The translations under genes and the position numbers were made by a program. The notes below the pieces were generated by a model, which saw only the letters and a list, made by a program, of their open reading frames with translations, had not been told where the DNA came from and made no database searches. From Panagrolaimus kolymaensis (taxonomy: Eukaryota > Nematoda > Chromadorea > Rhabditida > Panagrolaimidae): a stretch of 64,000 nucleotides of DNA. Positions 34,701 to 45,375 of the stretch are shown here, one piece after another; the first letter of the stretch is position 1; each line of letters starts with the position of its first letter. The DNA lies in assembly GCA_028622995.1 (NCBI GenBank), contig JAJQJQ010000030.1, forward strand, positions 1,364,001 through 1,428,000. Reading direction: 5' to 3'.

Positions 34701-37431
34701 AATTAAATAATCAGTGAAAAGTCTGATATTTCCTCTTTTATTTATTTAGGATCAAAATGATTTGCATGTGAGAGTTAAATTAGGAGTATTTATTGGTGGA
34801 GTCTTTACAATCCAAGACACAGTTACTCGAGGAAAAGATAATTATGAAGCAATTTGTATTGCTTCAAATACCACTGGCAATGTCATGTGCACCTTGATAC
34901 TTGTGCGTTTTTCGTTTATTTATCGATGTATTTTTACTCAAATTTGTTTTTAGGAAGGAAATTCAAGTGATCCAGTAACATGCACACCAATTTTGAGATG
35001 GATTGAAATATTTTTTGGTGCTATTGGAGTTGTAGTTACTTTATTTGGTTTTATCGCATATATTATTCATCGAAGGGGAATTCCAATTCACGTAAGATTC
35101 TTCCGCCTTTTATTCGATATTTTGCTCGATAAAAGTTTATCATCAAAAGCCAGAAAATTCGCTTTTGCTTATAACATTATTTTCACCCTTTATATAATAT
35201 ATTTAACGGTATTCAGTTATAAAAAAAGTACAGCCGGTAATTGGGTTTGTACTGCTTCAGCTGTTGTTGGATATTTATTATATTTATGGTAAGTACATAT
35301 TTACAATAATTAAAAAAGGATTTCTCCCAAATTATAAAAAAAGTTTAAGTTTTCTTTAAGTTAAATTAAAAAATTACCTTTCAGTGGAATATTTCTGACA
35401 ATTATTATGCTATTTGTAACCTTAAAAGAATTAGGACATTGGCGGCCAACTTTTCAAGTTTCATTGGATTTCATGACGGGATTCGAAAAAACTTATGTTC
35501 CATTTATATATGGTTTTGGTATTCCTTTAATTATGACATTCTTTTTTGCTGCAACTATTACAGAATTTTTTAATCGAAATGATGGATAGTGAGTTTTTTC
35601 AAATCACATCATAGGTGATGGAGGCATTGAAATTTCCGAACTGTTTTTTAGTTGCTGGATCCGTCCAGATTATTCCATCCAAGCTTTATGGATTCCTTTA
35701 GGCCTTTTACTTTCATCACTGCCATTATATATCCTATTAATAGCAAGACAATGGCCAACTTTTCGTTGTTCAAATTTTATTTATCGATTTTGTTGTTGCG
35801 ACGGCACCACTCAGACAGATAATGTTGAAGCAGCGGAAAATTTATCAATAGCTTTAGAAGAACAAAGTAACATAGCTCCTTCAGGTGAAAGAATTCGAAG
35901 GAGTTATATAATTTCTCGATTGATCGTCCCGCAAGTATTTCTTGGAATACCTTTGGTAAGAAAATTGTTAAATAATTTTTCCATCAATAATAAAAATATA
36001 TTTTAGATAGCAGAAAATTTTACGTTGTATTACGCAAAATTAACTGGATATCATTATGCATTTATTTTAACTTTAGCTGCACATTTAATTATTTTATATT
36101 CTGTTAGTGTTTATTTATCCTACAAAACTGCCTTACCTCCTCCTTCTCCACCTGAACCAAAACCAATTGTGGAAGAAGAGTCAAAACCTTCAAATTCTTC
36201 TTCAAAAACAGAAAATCCTTCATCAAATGATTCGGAGCAACAAGAGCATTTGTCTTCAAATGGGGTTGAAAGAAATAATATACAGACAGTTGATGAAAAT
36301 GAAATTAATGAGAATATAAAAAGAGTTGTGGAAATGCAATTTCAATCCATAATAAAAAATACTTTAAAACCCAAAACTAATGAAAAGCCAAAAACTGATG
36401 GTGATCCAGTAATAAATGAAACAACGAGAAGGCCAACAATTCATGTGAATACAGCTTCAAATTCTTCAAATTCTTCAAATGAGTCGGGGTCATCTGAAAA
36501 TGAAACTGACGATGAAAAAGAAGAAAATAACGATGCAAAAGAAAGGCCTTTTACATTGCTCTCTAATGGAACAAAAAGTTTTTCAAAAATAAACAAATAC
36601 GAAGAAAATAAAATCCAAAACAAGGAAGAAAAAACTTCTGAAACTGAAAAAAATGTTGAAAAACAAGAAAATGGAAATATCAAAACTAAAAATGTTGAAA
36701 ACTTTGCTGGATTTGCTACCCCAGCAGAAATACAAAAAATCCATGAGTTATTATTAGCTGAAAATTTAAATCAATTTTATATATCTCAAGAAACTCAAAC
36801 TTTTGAAACAGATGATGATGCAAATAATGCAAATACCGAAATATCAATCGAAGATTTACTTGATAAGGTTTTGCCATTATCAAGGATACAAAATACTCAA
36901 ACCTCCAAAAAAGAAGGTTTTAACATTAAAAATAAAAATTTAGAAAATGAAGAAAGAAAATTTGAAAAGATCAATGAATTTGAAGCTAAAATTGGCGATG
37001 AAACGGATTATGAAAATAATGATGGAGAAAAATGTTTGAGTGAAAGCGAATCAGAAAAATCTGAAAATTTATCCGCAACAGAAACAAGCCAAATTTCAAC
37101 AAATGGTTTTGAATCCTTTTCACATCCATCTTTTGATAATTTTAGTCAGCTTTCAAACTCAGCTGGATGCAGTAATAAAAATGAGAAAAATGGAAAAGAA
37201 GACTATTATGAAAATGGGTCCTCGTCCGGGACAATTAATTTTGACGATGAAGATAGTTTAAGTGAAGGAAGCAGCTCCTCCTCCAGCAGCAATCCTTTTG
37301 AAGAATCGGAAAATGATTTTCATGATGAAGAAAACAGTGAAAATGATGATCATTGTGATTTCTCAGATATGGAAGAAGATTCAAAAGAATTAAAAGTCGC
37401 AAAAGTTTTATCGAAACCTGAATTATCGTAA
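31800..37431 (+). CDS. Receptor B: mucin / double vWA / adhesion-type 7TM protein
   Basis: Exons: 31800-32354, 32402-32855, 32902-33041, 33098-33548, 33601-33726, 33774-34000, 34045-34351, 34408-34691, 34750-34902, 34954-35288, 35385-35588, 35652-35955 and 36007-37431; 1654 residues. A signal peptide and Thr-rich stalk come first. Two vWA-like modules each run from YIPCQSWISFSYDD to LNAYGC and include IFISDTSD or IFISNTTD and LTFVLLGPD. Module 2 keeps DDSYS, fitting the MIDAS DxSxS; module 1 has DDTQK and probably cannot bind metal. A Thr-rich linker, GAIN-like region and 7TM domain follow as in receptor A (FGIPLIMTFFF, CWIRPDYS). The ~440-residue acidic tail has the conserved motifs NLSATETSQIS and HCDFSDMEE. 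vWA modules bind matrix or protein ligands, so a role in sensing the lumen or matrix is inferred, not shown. Confidence 0.82.
33774..34407 (+). repeat. Near-identical tract shared with receptor C
   Basis: Exons 6-7 and introns 6-7 match 40538-41171 at all but about three bases seen by eye, although the flanking exons 5 and 8 differ strongly. Intron identity points to recent gene conversion or a partial duplication. Confidence 0.85.
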
Positions 37432-38403
37432 CTTAATAATTTTGCAACTACCTATTTATGTAATAAGAATAGTTTTATATATTTTATATTTTAGTCATTG
37501 TCATCAAACTTTTAATATTGTAAGGAAAATTATTTGTATTCTAAAGTACGCTTTTTGAAAAATTAATGTCCCAAAAAAATAATAATTTACAAACGAAATA
37601 TTTTTTGATAACCATTGACGTAAACTTATTTTAAGCTTTAGCTTACGGTTGTAAATAAATTTAAAAGAATTATTTATATTGTTATTTTTTTAACAAAAAT
37701 CATGTATATTTTTAAATTATCTGAGAGGCGTTGTGCTTTGATTTTGGTGTTTAAAAAATTGTCTTCAGCTTCATTCTTCTTTTAGAATAATTTAATATTT
37801 TTTTACTGGGCAGAGCTCGATAATCGAAAGATTTTAATTAATACATAGCTATGTTACTGAAAAATAGTTCGAGTAAACTCACATAAAAATTTGCTTTGTG
37901 GTCTATCGACTTTATTGTTGAGTTTATTAAATATTCAATAAAATTAGGCCATTTAAAGGAATAAAAAACAACAACCCATGGAATTTGCATAGTAGATGTA
38001 ATAATCTCATAAATTTAGAGAATGATTTATTTAAGCAAAAAAATTAGATTTCTATTCTTTGTTTCTTTCAAGTTTTACTTTGTTTCAAATAAAATTTAAA
38101 ATAAACTCTTATCGGCAGAAGCTCATCAGATTAAAACAAATATGTATGAAAGAAAGAAAAAACTTCGAAGCAAAAAAGAGAGAAAAATGACAAATTGACA
38201 AATGCTCATTGTTTAATTCTTTTTACCTTTTACCTTTTTGATAAGAAAAAATAAGGATTAAATGTTATTGGAAGCAGCACTTTGTTTTTAACCATTATCT
38301 TATTAGATGTAAAAAAATAACATTGCCTGTTTTTTTTTCACAAAAAATTTACCGAAATAAAGAAAGAAAGAAAAAATTATAATATTTTGCTATTTTTTGT
38401 GGA
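37432..38403. other. Intergenic, receptor B to receptor C
   Basis: Patchily homologous to the region upstream of receptor B. Contains a GATA-type site and no other recognised gene. Confidence 0.5.
38107..38115 (-). promoter_or_regulatory. GATA-type site upstream of receptor C
   Basis: TCTTATCGG, reverse complement CCGATAAGA, 288 bp before the ATG. It keeps the GATAAG core but is a weaker match on its left side than the receptor A site. Confidence 0.4.
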
Positions 38404-41400
38404 ATGAAAGTGTTTTTAATATTATTATTTGTGGTATTTTATATGAGTAATGAATTAGAAATTCATGCAACTAATTTTGGGAGGCATTTGGATGAAGTAG
38501 CTACATATCATAATATTCATCAAAACGATGAAACAACATTTAATCATTCTCGCTTTGGAAAGAATTTCAAGAAAGCTTCAGTTTCAATTTTAACTCAAAC
38601 ATTTAATTCCAAGTTAATATTTTCTACGAAACAAGGCGATGAGATCGATAAAATATTATTAAAAGATAAATCTTTTACAACTACTGCTATGTCTACGGCG
38701 GTAAATTTTGATACTATCTGGAGCTCAACCTCGACATCTTCTGAACCTCCACCTTCAACATTATTAACTACAACAACTATAATGACTTCAAGTTCAAAGA
38801 TAGAAATTCTTCCAACTAACCCTCATTCAAGCACCCCAATTGTTGCGACATCTCCCGATCCATATATTCCATGTCAAAGTTGGATAAGTTTTTCTTATGA
38901 TGATTCAAATTCAACTTCATTATCTCCGAATTATTTCATTGTAAGCAAAAACCAACAAATAAACGTTTTCTTGATTTTCATTATTTTTAGACTCAAATAA
39001 ACTTTATCGCAGCTGCCATTGGTGCTATAAATCATGTTGAACGAATCCAAGCTATAGGAATTTTTTCTCAATCAGCTATATGGAATAGTGGATTTTCAAT
39101 TCAACAACTTCAAAATAGTGTAAATTCAACCACTCAAGGAGGAGCGTATAATCTTCGTGGACAACTTGCTGATTTAGTAACTAACTTAGAACAACTTCAA
39201 AATACAACAATACCAATAGGAACACTGATATTTATTTCGGATACTTCCAATGCTGCTTTAGCTGGAGCAGAGCAATTTAAAGACATGTTATCAAAAATCC
39301 ATCTCACATTTGTTTTACTTGGGCCTAACGCCGATCAAAACAAACTTACAAATTATTCCAAAAATTTTATTTTTTGGAGTAACCTGTCTCATTCACAACC
39401 CGATAATTGGGATACAAATTATTTGAACGCATATGGATGTAAATTTTTGTTATTTTTAAAGCCCAAATCAGAAAACATTTAGGCTCAAACGTGGCTACCA
39501 CAGCACTTATACCTCCTGCTACAACTGTTGAGATTCCTAACGACACAACATTAACTATAAAGCCATCGTCGCCTATATCTATTTCAGGCTCGACGTTGGA
39601 ATTTCTTCCAACAAACTCTCCTTCAAGCACCCCATTTGTTACGCCATCTTCAATTCCTTATATTCCATGTCAAAGTTGGATTAGTTTTTCTTTTGACGAT
39701 TCAAAATCATTGTCAGATTATATGTTCTTTGTAAGTCATAATCACAAACTACCTATTTTTATTTTTCTGTTTTCAGGCACAAATAAACTTTATTTCATCA
39801 GTTATTCGCGATTTGAATCATCTTGAACGACTTCAAATTATCGGAATGTTTTCTCAACCCGTATCTTTTAAAAGCGGATTATCAATTGAAGATATTCATG
39901 AAGGAGTTAATTATACTCAAGGAAATTACGCCTATAGCCTTAAAGCTCAATTAGAGATATTAGCAACAAGCTTAAAAACCCTTCAAAATAATAGTGCTCT
40001 GATTGGAACCTTGATTTTTATTTCTGATACTTCAGATGATGCTCTTTATGGAGCAGACGAATTTCAAGATAAATTGTCTGACATCCATTTGACTTTTGTT
40101 TTGCTTGGAACTAATACAGATGAAAATAAATTAATAAATTTTTCTTCAAATTTTATTTATTGGAAAAATATGAGTCAAGCGCATCCAGAAAATTGGGATG
40201 CAGCATATTTAAATGCATACGGATGTAGGTTTTCTCTACAAAAGATCCTGCTTACAATAAAAACAAAATTTGATTAATCTTATTATGTTACTTCTAACAA
40301 CCTTTCAAAGCTAAAATACAAAAATTTAAAAAAATATTTAGGCAATGATGTGATTACTTCGCCTCCACCTACTCCTAAAGCAACAACACTTATTCCTTAT
40401 CCCTTATTAAATACTACCGCGACAACCACAACAACGGCTATATCAAATACAACAACTACGCAAGAGGGTATTCATGAAAGTAAGAATGTAAAAATTAAAT
40501 TTATGAAAAACATATTTAAATTTCGTTAATTTTGAAGCTCCACCACCTCCAATTCTAAATTGTAATAGTGAAATTTTACAACCCGCATGTCAAGCAAATA
40601 TAACAGAAGATACACCGCCAGCTAATGTTTCACAAATCTTCAATGACACTCAGAATATAATTACAAACAAAATTAAAAATGATAGTTTAACAACAGAGGA
40701 TGTTCATGATGCTGGAGCATTTCTTTATAATATTACATCGACAGTAAAAAAATTAACTACAGAAGTAATTTAAATTAATTAGGATCTTAAATAATAATTA
40801 TAATTTAGGCTGTTCATAGTGCCGTAGATATTGTAAGTGTTATACTTAATCAACCAATAAAAAATCTCGAAGAAGCTGATAATCAAACCAATGGCGCAAT
40901 GTTATGGTTTATAGCAAGCATACCCCAAATTGTTGATTTATCTGATTCGGATATAAATATAACAAGGGAAAATCTTCAATTAAATTCACAATCTCTGAAT
41001 GAATTTTGTGAATTAAAAGATTCGAAAGAGTGTGCCGCAAAAGAAATTTGTCAAGAAACTGAAAATGGAAAATTTTGTGCCACTTTTGACCCAAAGCAAT
41101 TATGTGGAACTGGAGGTTGATTTAAAAAAAATAATCAAAGCTGTTACAATTACTATTAATTTATTTTTTAGCGAAAAAAGCTTATTTGGCGCTTTGGAAT
41201 AATTTAGCATTTTATATTGTGTCAAATAATGCAAATAAAGATGGCATAAAGTTAGGTTCTGATTCAAAAAAAGAAAAAACTGACGAAGAAAATAACAACA
41301 TCAACTCTACAAATCCTTTATTTTTTGACAATGCTGGAGATTGTGAAACTGGTACTTACTTTCAAACTAATGCTGGAGCTAATGGTGGTGGCACTGGTGG

Positions 41401-43773
41401 AAATAATCAAATACAAGCTTTTTCAACAAAATTAAAAGTGAATCGTAAACGAGTAAGCCAAACAACTTTTTGATAATTCACTCAAGTTGTCACTGATTTA
41501 GGATCAAAATGATTTGCATGTGAAAGTAAAATTAGGAATATTTATTGGTGGTGTATTTACAGTTAGTGACACCGTTGCTCGAGGAAAGGATAATTATGAA
41601 GCAATTTGTATTGCTTCAAATACCACTGGCAATGTCATGTGCACCTTGATACTTGTGCGTTTTTCGTTTATTTATCGATGTATTTTTACTCAAATTTGTT
41701 TTTAGGAAGGCAATACAAGCGACCCGATAACATGTAACTCTTATTTACGAATAATAGAAATATTTTTTGGCGCTATTGGTGTTGCTGTTACCATATTTAG
41801 TTTCATTGCATTTATAATGTTTCGGCGGCCTATGCCACCTCAAGTTAGATTTTGTTTTACTTTCTTTAAGATCCTGTTAGATAATAGTTTATCATCAAAA
41901 GCAAGAAAATTTGCATTTGCTTATAATATTATTTTTACTCTTTATATAATATATTTAATGATATTTAGTTATAAGAAAAGTTTAGCAAATGATTGGATTT
42001 GCACCACATCAGCGGTTGTTGGGTATCTTTTATATTTATGGTATGAAACATTTTTAAGTAATACAAAATTATTAAAAAAAATTTCAGTGGAATATTTCTG
42101 ACAATTATTATGTTAATTGTAACCCTTGAAGAACTTGGGAATTGGCGGCCAACCTTCCAATTTTCTTTGCAACTTATTAATGGATTCGAGAAAACTTATG
42201 TTCCATTTATTTATGGTTTTGGTTTTCCCTTGATATTAACGTTCATGTATGCAGCTACTATGCCTGCATTTTTTAATCGAAATGATGGATAGTGAGTTTT
42301 TATTTTCAGTTTAATCAAGTATCAAAGCATAAGCATTTTTAGTTGTTGGGTTCGCCCTGATTATTTGATCCAAGCTTTATGGATTCCTTTAGGCCTTTTG
42401 TTAATTTCTTTGCCATTATATATTCCATTAATAGCGAGACAATGGCCAACTTTTTGTTGTGCAAATTTTATTAATCGCTTATGTTATTGCGAGGGTGGTG
42501 GATCTCAACCAAATAATTTCGAAGCAGAACAAAATTCTTCTACAACAATAGAATCCCAAAATTATTTTCCAAATGAAAAAACTCGAAATAATCATATAAT
42601 TTCCCGATTGATCTTTCCGCAAGTATGTCTTGGTATACCTTTGGTAAAAAAATAATCTTCGCCTCAAAAATTAAAATTTGTTTTTAGATAGCAGAAAATT
42701 TTACTTTATATTATGCTAAATTAACCGGATACCATTATGCATTTATTTTAACTTTAGCTGCACATTTAATTATTTTATATTCTGTTAGTGTATATTTATC
42801 CTATAAAACTGCCCGGCCTCCTTCTTCTCCACCTCTACCAATTCACGGACCGGATCCAGATCTTATTGTTCCAGAAATAAGCATTCCAAATATTACTATA
42901 GAAGTTTCACAAATAAGAATAGAAGAACTATCTAATGAAAGTGCAAGAAGTTTGCCAACATCCATAGAAATTCATGTTTTGAAAAAAGATATCGATTTAG
43001 AATTTCAACCTTTTATGACTAGAACTATAAAATTAGATTTCGACTTGGTAAACAGAAGACCATCGGGGGGTTATGACAACATGAAACCCGATTCATCAGT
43101 TGAATCTGAAAGTGAAATAGAAAATGATAACGGCTTCCATGAGCCTTTAGAAATTAAACAACAAAATGTTAAAAAAGAAGATAGAATTATTAATAAAAAT
43201 ATCATAGATAATTATGTTGTTGAAGCGCCATTGACACGAGGAGAAGAAAATATTCGCAGTCAATGTCTAACAAAAAATTTCAAAGAAGACAAAAAGTTAG
43301 AAAATGAGAAGAAAGAATTGACGACAGTAGAATTGCTTAATAAACAAATTGAAGCGTCAAGAAAGCCACAATTTGTTAAAAATCAAATTACTTTGGTTAA
43401 CGAAGAAAAAAATAGAAGCGAATCTCAAGACGTTATTTTTTGTAGAAAAGGAAAAAATTTCAAAAGCGGTGGTGGAACAGAATATGAAAATAATAAAAAT
43501 TCAGAAAAAAGTGAAACTGAAGATAAAAATATGTCCGCAACGGAAGCAAGCCAAATTTCAACAATTAATTTTGAGGATAGTTTAAGCAATGGAAGAAGAT
43601 CCGACTCTTCCAGCAGCAGCAATCCATTTTCAGAATCAGAAAATGATTTTGAAGGGGAAAATGAAAAAATGATGAACAGCAATAGCGATGAAAATAATCA
43701 TTTTAATTTTACTAACATGGAAGAAAAATCGGAAGAAAATAAAAATATCAAAATAATAGTTTGGAAGTTTTAA
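38404..43773 (+). CDS. Receptor C: mucin / double vWA / adhesion-type 7TM protein
   Basis: Exons: 38404-38940, 38991-39438, 39483-39730, 39777-40224, 40342-40479, 40538-40764, 40809-41115, 41172-41452, 41502-41654, 41706-42040, 42088-42291, 42343-42643 and 42688-43773; 1570 residues. Same plan and intron phases as receptor B. After the signal peptide and stalk, vWA module 1 has DDSNS and module 2 DDSKS, so both keep the MIDAS pattern. Each ends LNAYGC after LTFVLLGPN or LTFVLLGTN. The modules are separated by a Thr/Pro linker with LEFLPTNSPSSTP. The GAIN-like region is nearly identical to receptor B. The 7TM domain has MFRRPMPPQVRF, YGFGFPLILTF and CWVRPDYL. The tail is shorter, with MSATEASQIS and a diverged end (NFTNMEEKSEE). 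Intron 5 ends in TTTGAAG, an atypical acceptor. Confidence 0.82.
40538..41171 (+). repeat. Near-identical tract shared with receptor B
   Basis: Partner of 33774-34407; includes two introns. A second shorter shared tract covers the end of exon 9, all of intron 9 and the start of exon 10 (about 41587-41709 with 34842-34957). Confidence 0.85.
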
Positions 43774-44214
43774 CGCTCATATTTAAATTGTTCAACTTAG
43801 ATGTTTGTAAAAAAAGATTAGATTAAAGTTTTATTGTTTAAAGCCACATTTTTAATTTTCTGTAAAAAAATAATTTTTTATTTTAATAAAAAGCTACTAA
43901 CAATAATCTTTGAAAGTTTTTTTCAACAGGTTGATTTTTTTATCATCGACGAAATTAAAGTTCAATGATTTATTATTTCAACCAAAAAAAGAAAAGAATT
44001 TATTTTTTGCAAAAAGATAACAGAAAGTTTGACGAAATTTGAAATTTTTTGTTTTGTCTATGACCATAAAAGTTTTTGGTTTGTGTCAAAACATTTTTAG
44101 AACACAAACTGTGAACATTTTTATGTTTATTTACAAAGAAGGAAATATTGGTATAAAAAGATGTTTGAATTAAACTTTTGTTTAGCAGTAAATATTTAGA
44201 CTAATCGGACTATA
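43774..44214. other. Intergenic, receptor C to UGT locus
   Basis: AT-rich. A TATAAAAAG element near 44153 lies about 60 bp before the first UGT start and may be its TATA box. Nothing else was seen. Confidence 0.45.
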
Positions 44215-45108
44215 ATGTTATTTTCTCGAATTTCAATTTTATCAATTTTGGCAATTTTTTGTTCATCTCAAATTTTTGGGAATAATCAAGAAGAAATTGT
44301 TATTAAAAAACCTAAAATTCTTATTTATTTAATTACTTTTGGTTATAGCCATTTTAATTTTGATTGCACCATAGCTCGATGGCTTTCTGAAGCTGGATAT
44401 GAAGTGGTAAGTTTGCAATAATAAAAAGTACTGTAGCGATGTTTCTATAGCGAAAACTCAAAAATCACTAAATTTTCTAAAATTATAAAACAAATTTTAA
44501 TTTACTGAAAATTTATTCTTTGTGAGTAAGTTTTTTAGAGCTTTCAAAAATTTTTTGTTACAAGACTCATTTTTATTTTTAATTTAAATGTTTTTTAGCA
44601 CTCAATAACCCCAAATTTCGTTGATTTTGCACCTATGAAATGCGACGCGGTAGTAAAAAATTATGATTTTAATGTAACTTCAAAACTCTCAAAAACCTTT
44701 TTCTCTACATTTAATTATGGCGTCGCTGAAATGGTTTCAAATGGAGTTAAATTAGTTTTAGCCGAAAATTGTTTTAATATGTGTGAAGGCCTTTATCAAC
44801 AAAGCTCTGAATTAATGGAAATAATTATTAAAGAAAATTATACTATTGGCATCTCAGAATATATGGATAGTTGTATTTCAACATTTTTTTCTAAAATTGG
44901 AGCTAAAACTTTAGTAAATTTAAGTCCCACAGCAATTCAAGCTCCATGGTATAAAAATATGGGAATTGCCCTTTCACCCGCAATCGTTCCAGCTGTGGAT
45001 GAAACATTCTCTTCTGGAGATAGGATGTCATATTTGGAAAGAATTTGGAATTTATATTGTGCATATTTTGAAAATTATGTTAATACCCCTGCTTTTGATA
45101 GAAGTTTT
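44215..45108 (+). CDS. UGT N-terminal cassette 1 (partial or alternative first exons)
   Basis: Two exons, 44215-44406 and 44599-45108, code for 234 residues. They cover a signal peptide (ISILSILAIFCSSQIFG), PKILIYLITFGYSHFNFDC (the usual UGT 'SHxxF' start) and the aglycone-binding half, up to AVDETFSSGDRMSYLERIWN. The second exon ends in a good phase-0 donor (TTTT|GTAAGT), but no C-terminal, UDP-sugar-binding exons follow before cassette 2. Cassette 2 has exactly the same coding length (702 nt) and the same phase, so this donor could splice to the shared acceptor at 46312 and give a second 536-residue UGT. Otherwise it is a truncated duplicate. No AATAAA was seen between the cassettes. Confidence 0.7.
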
Positions 45109-45375
45109 GTAAGTTGCTTCCCTTCTTTTTATTTTTTTGGGGAAAAATTTTCTAAAAAATAAGGACAAAATCTAAAAAGGAAGCTTTGCAAAAAAATAAT
45201 ATAAACCGGTTTTTTTTTTCTTTTTCTCGTCATCGATATTTGTTTGTCCAACGAACGAACGAACATTCACAAACTACATGCAAGACTCACAATCAAAAAC
45301 AAAGGTTCGCGTCTTCTTTGTTTATGGTTTAAAATAATTTTCTTTTTTTCCAATCAATTTTTACTTTTGTCTTTT

